From positions 1 to 64,000 of the forward strand of contig CACZBW010000002.1 in NCBI GenBank assembly GCA_902779575.1: a stretch of 64,000 nucleotides of DNA, given 5' to 3'. A program made the position numbers and the translations under genes. Within the stretch, counting starts at the first letter, position 1. Every line of letters starts with the position of its first letter. The notes beneath the pieces were generated by a model, which had not been told where the DNA came from, ran no database searches, and saw nothing but the letters and a program-made list of their open reading frames with translations. The stretch comes from an uncultured Lachnospiraceae bacterium. Lineage in GTDB: Bacteria > Bacillota > Clostridia > Lachnospirales > Lachnospiraceae. This document shows, piece after piece, positions 25,884 through 35,388 of this stretch.

Positions 25884-25922
25884 CATAAAAAACACTGTAC
25901 GGACCAATAATCCGCACAGTGT
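25884..25922. terminator. Terminator after the zinc dehydrogenase gene
   Basis: ACACTGTACGGA pairs with TCCGCACAGTGT with one mismatch, around CCAATAA. TTTTTTATG follows on the minus strand and CTTTTC on the plus strand. It would end the uxu/TRAP operon. The rest of 25,704-26,051 holds no gene or repeat that can be supported. Confidence 0.7.
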
Positions 25923-26051
25923 CTTTTCTTCGCCGCAGAACATCCCGCCCTGCGTTCTTTCTATCAGCGATCCATACTGTCCGTCCCGCTCCTGGATAAC
26001 CCTGCCCGGTCACAGCATTATCAGCTGTCAGTTCCCGGTTCAGAATCCGCT

Positions 26052-27083
26052 TCAGTCCATGGTCAGTACTATCTTCCGGATCGACGGATCACGGGTATCA
26101 TTGAAATCGAAAGCGGCCTGGGCATCTGTGAAATGATAGGTGTGGGAGATCTTGTGATCCAGATCCACCTTGCCCGCGTTGACCAGATCGATGACTTCCT
26201 GGAACTTGCGGTTCTGCAGCCTGGAGCCGCGGATATCCAGTTCTTTGGAAGTGATGCCGAAATTGGTGACTTCCGTCGGCGCTACAGAAAATCCCATGGT
26301 GATGACGCGTCCGGCGTTGCCGGTCACTTTGATGCAGGTCCCGAGGGAATCCTTTGTGCAGGCGCAGTCAATCGAAACGGTCGGGCCATACTCGTCCGTC
26401 GTATACTCTTTACATTTTTCCGCCAGGTCTTCCTTCAGCAGGTTAACCGTATAATCCGCGCCGTTCTGCTTTGCTTCCGCAAGTTTCTCATCCACGACAT
26501 CCGCGACGATGATTTTGCAGCCATGGAGCTTCGCGATGCTGAGCATTCTGGAGCCGAGGGCGCCGCAGCCCATGATCAGAAGCTCGTCCTCCTCATTCAG
26601 CTGGGCTCTGGAGCAGGCCTGGACCGCGATCGTAGTCGGCTCGATCAGCACAGCGTCCTCGTAGCGCAGGAAATCCGGAAGGATGTAGCAGTCCTTGTCC
26701 GGCACCGCCATATACTCACGGTATCCGCCGTCGATATGGACCCCGCGCACCTGCAGATGCTGGCAGACATTCGGGCGGCCGTGCCGGCAGGCCCAGCAGT
26801 GTCCGCAGGCCGTAACCTGGTCGATGATGACGCGGTCGCCGACTTTTACCTTCTTTGCCGTCGGTCCGGCTTCCACAACCTCTCCGACGATCTCATGCCC
26901 GATCACGCGCGGGTAGGTGGCAGCGGCATTCTGGCCGTGGTAGATTCCCACGTCCGAGCCGCAGATACCTGAAGCTGTGATCTTTACCAGTACATTGTTC
27001 TTCTCGTCGATCACCGGCATATCCATGTCGATGATCCGCAGATCTTCGGGTTTGAAAATCTGTACAGCCTTAATTTTTCCCAT
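26052..27083 (-). CDS. Zinc-dependent medium-chain dehydrogenase, probably sugar-acid or polyol
   Basis: The 343-residue protein has the catalytic-zinc motifs GICGSDVG and GHEIVGEV, the structural-zinc four-cysteine cluster beginning ACGHCWACRHG, and a Rossmann motif LIMGCGALGSRM. It belongs to the threonine/sorbitol dehydrogenase group. It follows the TRAP permease gene by 68 bases in an operon for uronate breakdown. An aldonate 5-dehydrogenase activity, as in LgoD (L-galactonate to tagaturonate), would fit, but the substrate cannot be read from the sequence. Confidence 0.85.
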   Translation of the reverse strand: MGKIKAVQIFKPEDLRIIDMDMPVIDEKNNVLVKITASGICGSDVGIYHGQNAAATYPRVIGHEIVGEVVEAGPTAKKVKVGDRVIIDQVTACGHCWACRHGRPNVCQHLQVRGVHIDGGYREYMAVPDKDCYILPDFLRYEDAVLIEPTTIAVQACSRAQLNEEDELLIMGCGALGSRMLSIAKLHGCKIIVADVVDEKLAEAKQNGADYTVNLLKEDLAEKCKEYTTDEYGPTVSIDCACTKDSLGTCIKVTGNAGRVITMGFSVAPTEVTNFGITSKELDIRGSRLQNRKFQEVIDLVNAGKVDLDHKISHTYHFTDAQAAFDFNDTRDPSIRKIVLTMD

Positions 27084-27151
27084 ATATGTCTCTCCTGTCA
27101 GTCAGGGGGTCTCCTTTCAGGAGCTGCCCCGGTAGAATTATTCCGCTGTTG

Positions 27152-28462
27152 TCAGCGTCCTGTGATCAGATTCGCTACGCCGACGGAGATCGCCGGAACA
27201 TAGGTTGTCAGTGCCAGCACGGTAAAGTTGGAAATCATAAAGGGAATCAGCGCTACCACGTTCTCCGACAGCTTGTTTCCGGGTCCGCCCAGATCCTTTG
27301 ATGTCTTGTCGCCGATGGAAGTGGCCGCGAACAGGCAGACGCCGACCGGCGGTGTGCACAGTCCAAGCACCAGGTTCATGACGACGATGATGCCGAACTG
27401 AACCGGATCAACTCCTACAGCCGTAGCCAGCTGCAGCAGAACCGGGAAGAGGATCAGGATGGCGGCGATCGTCTCCATGAACATGCCGACAAAGATCAGG
27501 AAAAGATTGATCAGCAGCAGGATGATGTACTTATTGGAGGTAAGGCCGAGCATCGCGTCCGCGATCATATTCGGAATCCGTTCCTTGGTAAGGATATAGG
27601 CGAAGACATTCGCAAAGGCAACCAGCGCCATAATGGCGGCCGAGGAGGAAAGCGTAGTCTTCAGGCACCCGTAGAAGGACTTGAGATTCAGCTTCCGGTA
27701 AACCACAAAGGATACGATTGTTCCGTAGGCAATGCAGACGATGGACGCTTCAGTAGGCGTCATAACACCGCCCATGATACCGAACAGAATGATCGCTACC
27801 ATGATGATGGCCCAGATGGCTTCCCTGCCTTCATGCACAATTTCCTTGAAGCTGCTCATCCGGTCCCGTTTCGGATAATTATGTTTCTTTGACTCATACC
27901 AGCAGACAAAGCACATGCCGGCGCCCATGAGGATGCCGGGAACGATACCGGCCATGAACATCTTGGATACGGACAGGCCTGTCATCGTTGCCGCGATGAT
28001 CATCGGTACGGAAGGCGGGATAATCGGGCCCATACAGGAGCTGGCCGCTGTTACCGCAACGGAGAAGGGGACGTCATACCCCTGTTTTGCCATCATCGGG
28101 ATTTCAATGCCGCCCAGGGAAACCGTATCCGCGAGCGCGGTTCCGGAGATTCCGGCAAATACCATGGAGGCGAGAACGTTCGCGTAGGCAAGGCCGCCGC
28201 TCAGATGACCGACGATCGCGTCCGCGAAGCCGAGGAGCTTATCCGAGATACCGCCCTGGTTCATCAGGTTTCCCGCAAAAGTAAAGCCCGGGATGCAGAG
28301 CAGGGTAAAGGAATCCATACCGGCGAAGAAACGCTGTGCAAACTGGATAATCGGCATGCCGGTTCCGAGGAAATAGACCAGTGAGGCGACTCCGAGGCTG
28401 AAAGCAACCGGGATTCCTACGAACAGGCAGACGACAAATGTGATAAATAATGCAGCTACCAT
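27152..28462 (-). CDS. TRAP transporter large permease (DctM type)
   Basis: The 436-residue protein is strongly hydrophobic, with 12 or so membrane segments and family motifs such as GMPIIQFAQRFFAG and PPSVPMIIA. It forms the sodium-driven channel of a TRAP transporter for organic or sugar acids. Its ATG overlaps the end of the small-permease gene. Linkage to uxuA and uxuB suggests a hexuronate or aldonate substrate. Confidence 0.93.
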   Translation of the reverse strand: MVAALFITFVVCLFVGIPVAFSLGVASLVYFLGTGMPIIQFAQRFFAGMDSFTLLCIPGFTFAGNLMNQGGISDKLLGFADAIVGHLSGGLAYANVLASMVFAGISGTALADTVSLGGIEIPMMAKQGYDVPFSVAVTAASSCMGPIIPPSVPMIIAATMTGLSVSKMFMAGIVPGILMGAGMCFVCWYESKKHNYPKRDRMSSFKEIVHEGREAIWAIIMVAIILFGIMGGVMTPTEASIVCIAYGTIVSFVVYRKLNLKSFYGCLKTTLSSSAAIMALVAFANVFAYILTKERIPNMIADAMLGLTSNKYIILLLINLFLIFVGMFMETIAAILILFPVLLQLATAVGVDPVQFGIIVVMNLVLGLCTPPVGVCLFAATSIGDKTSKDLGGPGNKLSENVVALIPFMISNFTVLALTTYVPAISVGVANLITGR

Positions 28463-29013
28463 TACGCGATCCCCTCCTCTTCTTTCATAGCCTGCAGTTT
28501 TTCTTCCTCGGTCATGGGGCTTTTATTCCAGTCCGCAATCATAAGAATGATGCGGAAAATGCAGCTGAGAGAAAGAAAACCGAACATCAGAACCTGGGAA
28601 AAATAGATATACTGCATCGGAACCTGCATGGCTGTGGAAACCATCTGGAATTTCAGGAAGGCAAATCCCGGAACAGCAAAGATCAGAATATAGACGCTCA
28701 GCGCAAGCATCACAACTGTCACCAGAAGCCGGATTACCTTGTTCACAGAATGGAATCCCTTTGCCTCCAGGGTATCATTCAGAAACTCAACGAATACAAA
28801 TTCATCTTTGAGAATGGCAACGCCGCTTCCGAAAGCAACCATGTAGATGAATGTATATCTTGCCAGTTCCTCTGTCCAGGACGGAGCGGAAGGCAGGAAG
28901 TTTCTGGAGATAATCTGGATCAGAACACAGGCGCAGAAAGTAAGAAAGAAGCAGCTGCCGATCACGCTGAGGATCTCTCTGTAGACAGCAACAAACTTTT
29001 TGAAAGCTTTCAT
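28462..29013 (-). CDS. TRAP transporter small permease (DctQ type)
   Basis: The 183-residue protein has four hydrophobic helices, including LSVIGSCFFLTFCACVLI and VVMLALSVYILIFAVPGF, and the PSAPSWTEELARY signature between them. A longer reading up to 29,121 exists, but AAGGAG lies at the right distance from the ATG at 29,013. A GC-rich hairpin (29,129-29,136 with 29,145-29,152) separates it from the binding-protein gene and may lower permease expression relative to it. Confidence 0.9.
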   Translation of the reverse strand: MKAFKKFVAVYREILSVIGSCFFLTFCACVLIQIISRNFLPSAPSWTEELARYTFIYMVAFGSGVAILKDEFVFVEFLNDTLEAKGFHSVNKVIRLLVTVVMLALSVYILIFAVPGFAFLKFQMVSTAMQVPMQYIYFSQVLMFGFLSLSCIFRIILMIADWNKSPMTEEEKLQAMKEEEGIA

Positions 29014-29128
29014 CTCTGTTATCTCCTTCATAACATTGCGGTACGATCTTGCGGGCCTTCCCCTCTTTTGTCCCGTCCGGAGCAAAACCATGGAGAAAAT
29101 ACTCAGACCATACGAATGCAAACATATT

Positions 29129-29152
29129 GCCGGCGGCCCTGAGACCGCCGGC
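29129..29152 (-). terminator. Intercistronic hairpin in the TRAP operon
   Basis: GCCGGCGG pairs perfectly with CCGCCGGC around eight bases, between the binding-protein and small-permease genes. There is no T-run, so it more likely stabilises the upstream mRNA or attenuates partly than fully terminates. Confidence 0.55.
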
Positions 29153-29194
29153 TTGCCTGGCAGCAGATCTGTCAGGCAGATCTTTCAGCTGATA

Positions 29195-30175
29195 TTACTC
29201 TTCTGTCTTCAGAGCTGCGATCTCATCGTAGATCGCCTTCTGGCTCTCGGTCAGAGTCGGAAGAACGCCGCCGACCATGGCTTCAGCAAACTCATCAACA
29301 TCAACATCAACGAACTCCATGCCCTGCTCCTGAAGCAGCTCTGTGAACTTTTCCTCGTTCTCAAGGAAGAGCTCATGCTCAACTTCCTGCGCATGCTTTC
29401 CGCCGTCAAGAACGACCTGCTGCAGATCTTCCGGAAGCGCGTCGAACTGAGCCTTGCCCATCGCAATGTAAACCCAGGAACGAAGGTGAGCGGTCTTGAT
29501 GAGGTACTTCTGTACTTCATAGAAGGACTGGCTCTCGATGAAGGCCATCGGGTTTTCCTGTGCTTCGATGGTGCCCTGCTGCAGAGATGTGAAGACTTCA
29601 TTCAGAGCCATCGGGGTCGGCTTAGCGCCGGTCGCTTCGAAAGCGGCAACGGTCATCGGAGACTGCGGGGTACGGATCAGAAGATTCTTCATGTCGGCAA
29701 GACTTTCGATCTTCTTGTTGGAAGTGATATATCTCGGGCCGCGGGTGAAGTAACCGAGAACTTTCATGCCGCAGTCTTCCATCAGCTGCTCGAACTGGTC
29801 GCCGATTTCGCCTTCCAGAACCGCTTCCATCTGCTCGTCAGACTGAATCAGGTAAGGCATGCCGAGCATACCCAGATCCGGCTGATAGGTCTGCATGGAC
29901 TCGCCGGTATAGGTGATGTCGCATCCGGACTGCTGGAGGATGGAGGTAAGCATATCGATCTCGGAACCGAGCTGGGAGTTCGGATAGACTTCTACTTCGA
30001 TCGCGCCTTCGGATTTCTCCTCAACATACTCTTCAAATGCAAGAGCTGCCTGATGCCAGGAGTCGTCCTCGGACTGGATGTGTCCCAGAGTGATGGTGTA
30101 GTCCGCCGCCATGGCCGGAACTGCAAGTGCTGCCGCAACCGCTGCGGTGATGATAGCTGCCGTAAACTTCTTCAT
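29195..30175 (-). CDS. TRAP transporter solute-binding protein (DctP family)
   Basis: The 326-residue protein starts with a Sec signal peptide (MKKFTAAIITAAVAAALA, cleavage near AMA-AD). Features of DctP proteins follow: LGHIQSEDDSWHQAA, NSQLGSEIDM and the IRTPQSPMTVAAF segment, whose Arg normally binds the substrate carboxylate. It delivers an acid substrate to the DctQM permease encoded next. The uronate context suggests glucuronate, galacturonate or a derived aldonate. Confidence 0.93.
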   Translation of the reverse strand: MKKFTAAIITAAVAAALAVPAMAADYTITLGHIQSEDDSWHQAALAFEEYVEEKSEGAIEVEVYPNSQLGSEIDMLTSILQQSGCDITYTGESMQTYQPDLGMLGMPYLIQSDEQMEAVLEGEIGDQFEQLMEDCGMKVLGYFTRGPRYITSNKKIESLADMKNLLIRTPQSPMTVAAFEATGAKPTPMALNEVFTSLQQGTIEAQENPMAFIESQSFYEVQKYLIKTAHLRSWVYIAMGKAQFDALPEDLQQVVLDGGKHAQEVEHELFLENEEKFTELLQEQGMEFVDVDVDEFAEAMVGGVLPTLTESQKAIYDEIAALKTEE

Positions 30176-30318
30176 AACTTATATCCTCCTTAAAGATATA
30201 ATTATCTGCTGCGGTTCACACTTCCATGCACCAGGATGTAAACCGCGGCTATTATGCATGTTCTCCGACATGCAGGTTACCTTTGTCTGCCGGGGCCGGT
30301 ACAGATACCGGTTCCCTG

Positions 30319-31041
30319 TCAGGCGGGGCGCTTCCCGCGCCCGCCTTTCTTCACCACTACTGTCAGTTTCTTCAGAGCCAGAGCCGTCTCCTGGGGATCG
30401 AAGACCGCCGTTTCCGCTGCAAGCTTTTCGCCAAGCATCCGGATCAGCCCTTTTGTATCATAGACGCCTTCTTCGTTCTGAAGCAGGAGGGTGACATCAC
30501 GGTTCGTGAATACGCTTTCCACCTCAAGAGGAACATCTTTCATCCCTGCCCTGTCCATCGCTTCCCGCACAAGTCTGTACTGCCTGCGGCTCAGCTCCCT
30601 GGGGTTTTCTATCTGATTGTCCTGCCCGTTCATATGCTGCTTCCAGAACTTCCCGGAAAGTTCCCGGATACTGCCGGAATAGCCGAAACAGTTGATCCCG
30701 TATACACAGGCGCCTGTAACGACAAAGCACAGGATCGTGGACTGTTCCTGCCCCTTCACTACTGTCCCCGGATAGACCATGCTGATCTTATTCCTTCTGA
30801 CGAAGATCAGGAGAGTGGAAACCAGCTGGGTCAGTTCATTCTTCCGCCCGTTGCTCAGGACCGGCTCCCGGATCTGCTTCGTTCTGTCGCCCGGGCCGTA
30901 TTCCCTCTTTGCAAAGCCGGTAAAGATGGACTTCACGAACTCCCCGTAGCTCATCCCGTTCCTGGCAGCCAGCATCGGAATAATGAAGATCAGCAGAATC
31001 GCCAGGATAAATGGCAGGATCGTCTGAAAAGTAATGTTCAT
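30319..31041 (-). CDS. Membrane-anchored NERD-like protein with altered active site
   Basis: The 240-residue protein has an N-terminal membrane anchor (ILPFILAILLIFIIPML). The region VYGINCFGYSG, then FWKQHMNGQ and ENPRELSRRQY, aligns by eye with the NERD domain pattern (VIEVKNYSG, W.Q, NP..Q). The nuclease Glu and Lys are replaced (Asn and Phe), so it is probably not a nuclease. It sits between uxuB and the TRAP binding protein on the same strand, 100 and 143 bases from its neighbours. Its role in uronate use is unknown. NERD kinship is a manual judgement. Confidence 0.55.
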   Translation of the reverse strand: MNITFQTILPFILAILLIFIIPMLAARNGMSYGEFVKSIFTGFAKREYGPGDRTKQIREPVLSNGRKNELTQLVSTLLIFVRRNKISMVYPGTVVKGQEQSTILCFVVTGACVYGINCFGYSGSIRELSGKFWKQHMNGQDNQIENPRELSRRQYRLVREAMDRAGMKDVPLEVESVFTNRDVTLLLQNEEGVYDTKGLIRMLGEKLAAETAVFDPQETALALKKLTVVVKKGGRGKRPA

Positions 31042-31142
31042 CTGGTCGCTCCATTAAGACTCTGTCCGGGTATCTGACAGATCAGATCCTGCAGACTTTG
31101 TCCTGCAGCCGCTTTCCCTGCTCCGGACAAAGCCGTCAGATA

Positions 31143-32768
31143 TCAGTGCACGTATTTCTTAAGGGTAGCCCTGACCGCGCCTTTTCCTGCAATCAGTTCC
31201 AGGAAATATCCGAGCACTCTGTCAGCAAGACCCGCTTCAAACAGGTTCACGCCGAAGATCCTGTCATCCTCCAGAAGTTCTCTGAGCTTTTCTTCTGCTT
31301 CTTCCTTTGTGACGGGCTCTCCGAGCCTGAAGGATGCCACATAGGGGCAGACCTGATCCAGCAGCGGATCCGGGCTGAGTTCGAAGCGCTCACCCTCATC
31401 GTCGACGCCCATCAGATAACGCAGCCATCCTGCATAAACCAGCGGGATCAGCTTCAGGTCCATGACGTCCTTGTCATCCGCCTTTATGTAAGCCTTGATC
31501 GTCTCGCCGAAGCGGATCGGAAGCTTCTGGGAGGTATCGCAGGCAATTCTCTGCGGCGTATCAGGCATAAAGGGATTCGGGATACGGATGTTCACGACCG
31601 TATCGATGAACTCCTTCGGCACCAGGATGCCGGGATCGATAACAACCGGAAGGCCTTCTCTGTAGCCTGCGCCCATGATCAGATCCCTCAGTTCGCTGTC
31701 CTTCATCTCATCGCTCAGCTTGGTATAGCCCAGCAGGCATCCGTAGATCGCAAGGGAGGTATGAAGCGGGTTCAGGCAGGTGCAGACCTTCATCTTCTCC
31801 ACCTTGTCCACGGTCTCTCTCTCGGTAAAGATCACGCCGACCCTGTCAAGCGGCGGGCGGCCGTTCGGGAAAGCGTCCTCGATGACCAGATACTCGGTCT
31901 CCTCCGCATTGACGAAAGGAGCGACATAGGTCTTCTTTGTGGTAATAACCGGCGCGAGTTCCTCGATTCCGTCTTCCGCCAGCATCTTCTCGACGGAGGC
32001 ATCCGGTCTGGGTGTGATCTTGTCGATCATGGACCAGGGGAAGGATACTTTGCTCTTATCATTCACATACGCTTCAAATCCTGCCTCCGCAAGGCCCGCC
32101 TTCTCCCATGCCGCGGCGAAGGCATGCATGGCATCGTACAGCTTGTCCCCGTTGTGGGAGCAGTTGTCCGTGCTGACCATGGCAATCGGCTTCTGACCGG
32201 ATACAAAACGCTCATAGAGCAGAGCGGCGACTTTTCCGATATAGCTCTTTGGCTTCGCCGGGCCTTCCTTCAGGTCGCTGGTGACGTCCGGCAGCTGTTC
32301 GCCTCTGCCGTTGACCAGGCTGTAACCCTTCTCCGTGATGGTAAATGTAGCCATCTGGAGGCTGTCAGAAGCGAAGATCTCTTTCATACGGCCGAATTCC
32401 GCTTCATTTTCCGAATCCAGGACCAGTGACTCCGCTACACTGCCGATGATCGTCTTCTCCATGCTGCCGTCCGACTTCAGCATGACAAAGATGCCGAGGT
32501 CATCATGCGGACGGTACATTTTCTCGATAATCTCATAATCATAGCCCTCAACGACCACCAGGCCGCGGTCCATGATCCCGTCATCCAGAAGCCTCTGCAT
32601 CAGGTTGGCATGAAAGGCGCGGAAAATATTGCCGGCTCCGAAATGGACCCAGAAAGGGTTCTCCTTTGTCTTCGCAATCATCTGCTCCCGGTCAAACTGC
32701 GGAAGCCTGTAGCCCTTCTGAAGAAATTCGTCCCTGCTCTCAACTAAACCCTGATTATTAACCTTCAT
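31143..32768 (-). CDS. uxuB: Fructuronate reductase (mannitol dehydrogenase family)
   Basis: It is predicted to reduce D-fructuronate to D-mannonate with NADH. The 541 residues include an N-terminal Rossmann segment (VHFGAGNIFRAFHA) and the family signature ending SFPWSMIDKITPRPD, plus STDNCSHNGDK with the catalytic Lys nearby. It lies six bases after uxuA, and the two enzymes act in sequence, so translation is probably coupled. The length suits the family's Firmicute branch. Confidence 0.92.
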   Translation of the reverse strand: MKVNNQGLVESRDEFLQKGYRLPQFDREQMIAKTKENPFWVHFGAGNIFRAFHANLMQRLLDDGIMDRGLVVVEGYDYEIIEKMYRPHDDLGIFVMLKSDGSMEKTIIGSVAESLVLDSENEAEFGRMKEIFASDSLQMATFTITEKGYSLVNGRGEQLPDVTSDLKEGPAKPKSYIGKVAALLYERFVSGQKPIAMVSTDNCSHNGDKLYDAMHAFAAAWEKAGLAEAGFEAYVNDKSKVSFPWSMIDKITPRPDASVEKMLAEDGIEELAPVITTKKTYVAPFVNAEETEYLVIEDAFPNGRPPLDRVGVIFTERETVDKVEKMKVCTCLNPLHTSLAIYGCLLGYTKLSDEMKDSELRDLIMGAGYREGLPVVIDPGILVPKEFIDTVVNIRIPNPFMPDTPQRIACDTSQKLPIRFGETIKAYIKADDKDVMDLKLIPLVYAGWLRYLMGVDDEGERFELSPDPLLDQVCPYVASFRLGEPVTKEEAEEKLRELLEDDRIFGVNLFEAGLADRVLGYFLELIAGKGAVRATLKKYVH

Positions 32769-32774
32769 CGCTTC

Positions 32775-33908
32775 TCATCCTCTCCTGTGACTTTTGTCGA
32801 TCGCTTCCCAGAGACCGTTCAGATAAGTGGCTCCGAGCGCCCTGTCATACAGACCGTAGCCCGGCATTGCCTTTTCGCCCCAGATCGCGCGGCCGTGATC
32901 CGGACGGATCGGTCCGTCAAAATGAGTCTCGTACAGAGCTCTCATGATCTCATACATATCGAAGGTTCCGTCCGAAGACAGGTGCGATGCTTCCTCGAAA
33001 TCTCTCTCCCCGTAAGGAATCTCGATTCCGGACCAGCTGGTGACCGCCTTTCCTTCCGCGCTCTTGAAGGAGTTGAACTGCAGATTGCGGACGTGGGCGA
33101 AATGAATCCTTCCCTCAAGAGAACGGATCATCTCCGGCAGATTGTTCTCCGGGTTGGTGCCGTAGGAGCCTGCGCAGAAGGTCACGCCGTTATGGACGTC
33201 GTCAACCATCTTCATCATGCGGTTGATGTTCTTCTGGCTGATGATGATGCGGGGAAGTCCGAATACGGACCAGGCCGGATCATCCGGATGGATGCCCATC
33301 CTGATGTCGTACTTGTTGCAGACCGGCATGATCGCCTCGAGGAAATACTGAAGATTCTCAAACAGCTTGTCCTCATCGATTCCGCTGTAAAGATCAAAAA
33401 GCTCCTTTACATGCGCCATGCGCTCCGGCTCCCAGCCGGGCATGACCGTTCCGTTCATATCTCCGGCGATCGTTTCGAACATGCTCTCCGGATTGATCGC
33501 GTCCACTGCAGACTGTCTGTAGGCCATGCAGGTGGAGCCGTCCGCCTTCACCCTTGCAAGCTCGGTTCTGGTCCAGTCGAAGACCGGCATGAAGTTGTAG
33601 CATACCATGTGGATGTCTTCTTTTCCCAGATTTTCCAGTGTTTTGATATAAGTATCGATGTCCCTGTCTCTGTCGGGGGTCGCCGCCTTGATGGCGTCGC
33701 TGACATTGACGCTCTCAATGCCGGAAAGACGAAGTCCGGAAGCCTCCACTTCGCTCTTCAGCTCATGGATCCGTTCCTGGCTCCAGAGTTCTCCGGGCTG
33801 CGTGTCATACAGAGTCGAAATAACTCCCGTCACACCGGGAATCTGACGAATCTGCTCAAGCGTAACCGTATCAAACTTTGATCCGTACCACCTTAATGTC
33901 ATTTCCAT
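32775..33908 (-). CDS. uxuA: Mannonate dehydratase
   Basis: It is predicted to dehydrate D-mannonate to 2-keto-3-deoxygluconate. The 377-residue TIM-barrel protein carries typical UxuA segments: MTLRWYGSKFDTV, GIHPDDPAWSVFGLPRI, FCAGSYGTNPENNL and IRPDHGRAIWGE, with the metal-binding His, Cys and Asp. It is the first gene of the operon, behind a strong promoter. The later enzymes KdgK and KdgA are not in this window. Confidence 0.95.
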   Translation of the reverse strand: MEMTLRWYGSKFDTVTLEQIRQIPGVTGVISTLYDTQPGELWSQERIHELKSEVEASGLRLSGIESVNVSDAIKAATPDRDRDIDTYIKTLENLGKEDIHMVCYNFMPVFDWTRTELARVKADGSTCMAYRQSAVDAINPESMFETIAGDMNGTVMPGWEPERMAHVKELFDLYSGIDEDKLFENLQYFLEAIMPVCNKYDIRMGIHPDDPAWSVFGLPRIIISQKNINRMMKMVDDVHNGVTFCAGSYGTNPENNLPEMIRSLEGRIHFAHVRNLQFNSFKSAEGKAVTSWSGIEIPYGERDFEEASHLSSDGTFDMYEIMRALYETHFDGPIRPDHGRAIWGEKAMPGYGLYDRALGATYLNGLWEAIDKSHRRG

Positions 33909-34028
33909 AACGCATCTGTCTCCTTTACCTGGAACCTGTTATCTGACTGCCCCTGCAAAAGCGGAAATACTTCCGAAAAACCGGCCCTGCCCCATCCGCA
34001 GGGAGAATGGGAACTGCCTTTAAAATAC

Positions 34029-34079
34029 TAATATATTACTCCGCAACCTTACTGTAACGTACCTCCTCTCTCTTGTCAA
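34029..34079 (-). promoter_or_regulatory. uxu operon promoter and likely operator
   Basis: The -35 TTGACA (34,074-34,079) and -10 TACAGT (34,051-34,056) are 17 bases apart. A palindrome TAATATATTA (34,029-34,038) lies just after the expected start site, a position suited to repression. The divergent-neighbour GntR/FCD protein is the obvious candidate. The rest of 33,909-34,214 holds an AT-rich stretch but no gene. Confidence 0.7.
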
Positions 34080-34214
34080 TAGCCTGGCCAAAAAAAAGCT
34101 TGATAATAAAAAAACATTATTGAAAATGACGAAGGACGGGAGGCGGATTTGTTCCGGCTGTCTGCTGATTTGACAAATCGTTTCCCTGCCGCTCCGCTTT
34201 TCCCTTCTCCCACG

Positions 34215-34940
34215 TCAGCTGACCGGCAGTTCGCCGGCAGACCTGCTGCCTTCCTCCAGAGGAACGAAGTACTCCGGATATTTTTTGATCAGCCCTTTCA
34301 CATTCGTGAGATAACGCCCCAGATGGTTCTCGATCTCGTATCCCGCGCGCGCACGGTCACCGGCCCGCACGGCATCCAGGATCGCCCTGTGGTCGGCAAT
34401 CGTATTCTGGGAATGTTCCAGATCCGCCGCCTCCAGGTTTCTTACCCGGTCATAGTGAATCGAGACTGCATGCACGACCCGGTAAAGCATCTCATTGCGG
34501 CTGATGCAGAACAGCTGATGATGGAATTCGTTATCCTTCTGAATCAGTTCCGGAAGCATCCCGCGCTGACAGTAAAATTCCTGGAGCGCCAGATTTTCCT
34601 CCAGTTTTGTAAGATCTTCAGCGGTGACGTAATCACAGCAGTCCATGGCGACTTCCTTCTCCAGCGTCATTCTCAGAAGCCTGGCCTGCCGCACAAGATC
34701 CATATCAATCAGTGAAACACGCATGCCCCGCTGCGGATAGATATCGATAATCTCCGATTCACTCTTCAGCTTCATAATCGCTTCCCGAACCGGTGTCCGG
34801 CTGAGACCAAGCTGCCTGGAGATCTCCATATCGCTGATGGTCTCCCCCGGCTTTTTCTCGAAATTAACGATACTGTCCCGGATGATTCTGTAGGCGTAAT
34901 CCTTTGCTGTCTCCCTGTAGTTTCTCTGTATTGAACTCAT
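34215..34940 (-). CDS. GntR-family regulator, FCD (FadR-like) group
   Basis: The 241-residue protein has an N-terminal winged helix (ETISDMEISRQLGLSRTPVREAIMKL) and an alpha-helical FCD ligand domain with metal-binding Asp and His residues (DNEFHHQLF, DHRAILDAV). This group includes the uronate regulators UxuR and ExuR, whose ligands are sugar acids. GGAGAAGG precedes the ATG at 34,940; a TTG 18 bases upstream is less likely. It lies upstream of uxuA on the same strand and probably represses that operon. Confidence 0.88.
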   Translation of the reverse strand: MSSIQRNYRETAKDYAYRIIRDSIVNFEKKPGETISDMEISRQLGLSRTPVREAIMKLKSESEIIDIYPQRGMRVSLIDMDLVRQARLLRMTLEKEVAMDCCDYVTAEDLTKLEENLALQEFYCQRGMLPELIQKDNEFHHQLFCISRNEMLYRVVHAVSIHYDRVRNLEAADLEHSQNTIADHRAILDAVRAGDRARAGYEIENHLGRYLTNVKGLIKKYPEYFVPLEEGSRSAGELPVS

Positions 34941-35012
34941 CCTTCTCCATTTTCCCAAGTCTTTGCCCCGGCGGGAGCTGCTCTTCCCGGGCCGGGTGCG
35001 GCAATCCCGCGT

Positions 35013-35342
35013 TTACGCGTTTTCGTGGGCTTCGTTCTTCATCTCCCAGTGAAGCAGAAGCGCCATCGCCGCACGCAGTACAACGATCGCGCCGAGCGTA
35101 ATCAGCGCACCTTTTTCGTGGGCGATTACTGTCCGCAGGACCTCAGCGCCCATAAAAAAGGCAAGGGTCAGGGACACGCCCTGGGACAGCTGCAGCTGGA
35201 CCTTCGGATCCTTCTGGAACAGTCCCAGAACGGCTTTCAGCGCATTGATAATCAGAATACAGACGCCGAAGATCTCCATCGCAAGTGAGGAGTATAAGAT
35301 AATGACCTGGAACGCATATTCCACTTTTTCGTATAATTCCAT
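35013..35342 (-). CDS. DUF1622 family membrane protein
   Basis: The 109-residue protein has three hydrophobic helices and matches DUF1622: a first helix with MEIFGVCILIINAL, then LSQGVSLTLAFFMGAEVLRTV, then GAIVVLRAAMALLLHWEMK. Family members are small integral membrane proteins of unknown function. It lies 46 bases after an ABC permease gene on the same strand and could be cotranscribed by chance. Confidence 0.75.
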   Translation of the reverse strand: MELYEKVEYAFQVIILYSSLAMEIFGVCILIINALKAVLGLFQKDPKVQLQLSQGVSLTLAFFMGAEVLRTVIAHEKGALITLGAIVVLRAAMALLLHWEMKNEAHENA

Positions 35343-35388
35343 CTTTCTTCCTTCCGTCAGAATATACCTGAGCTGTCAACAGAAACCG

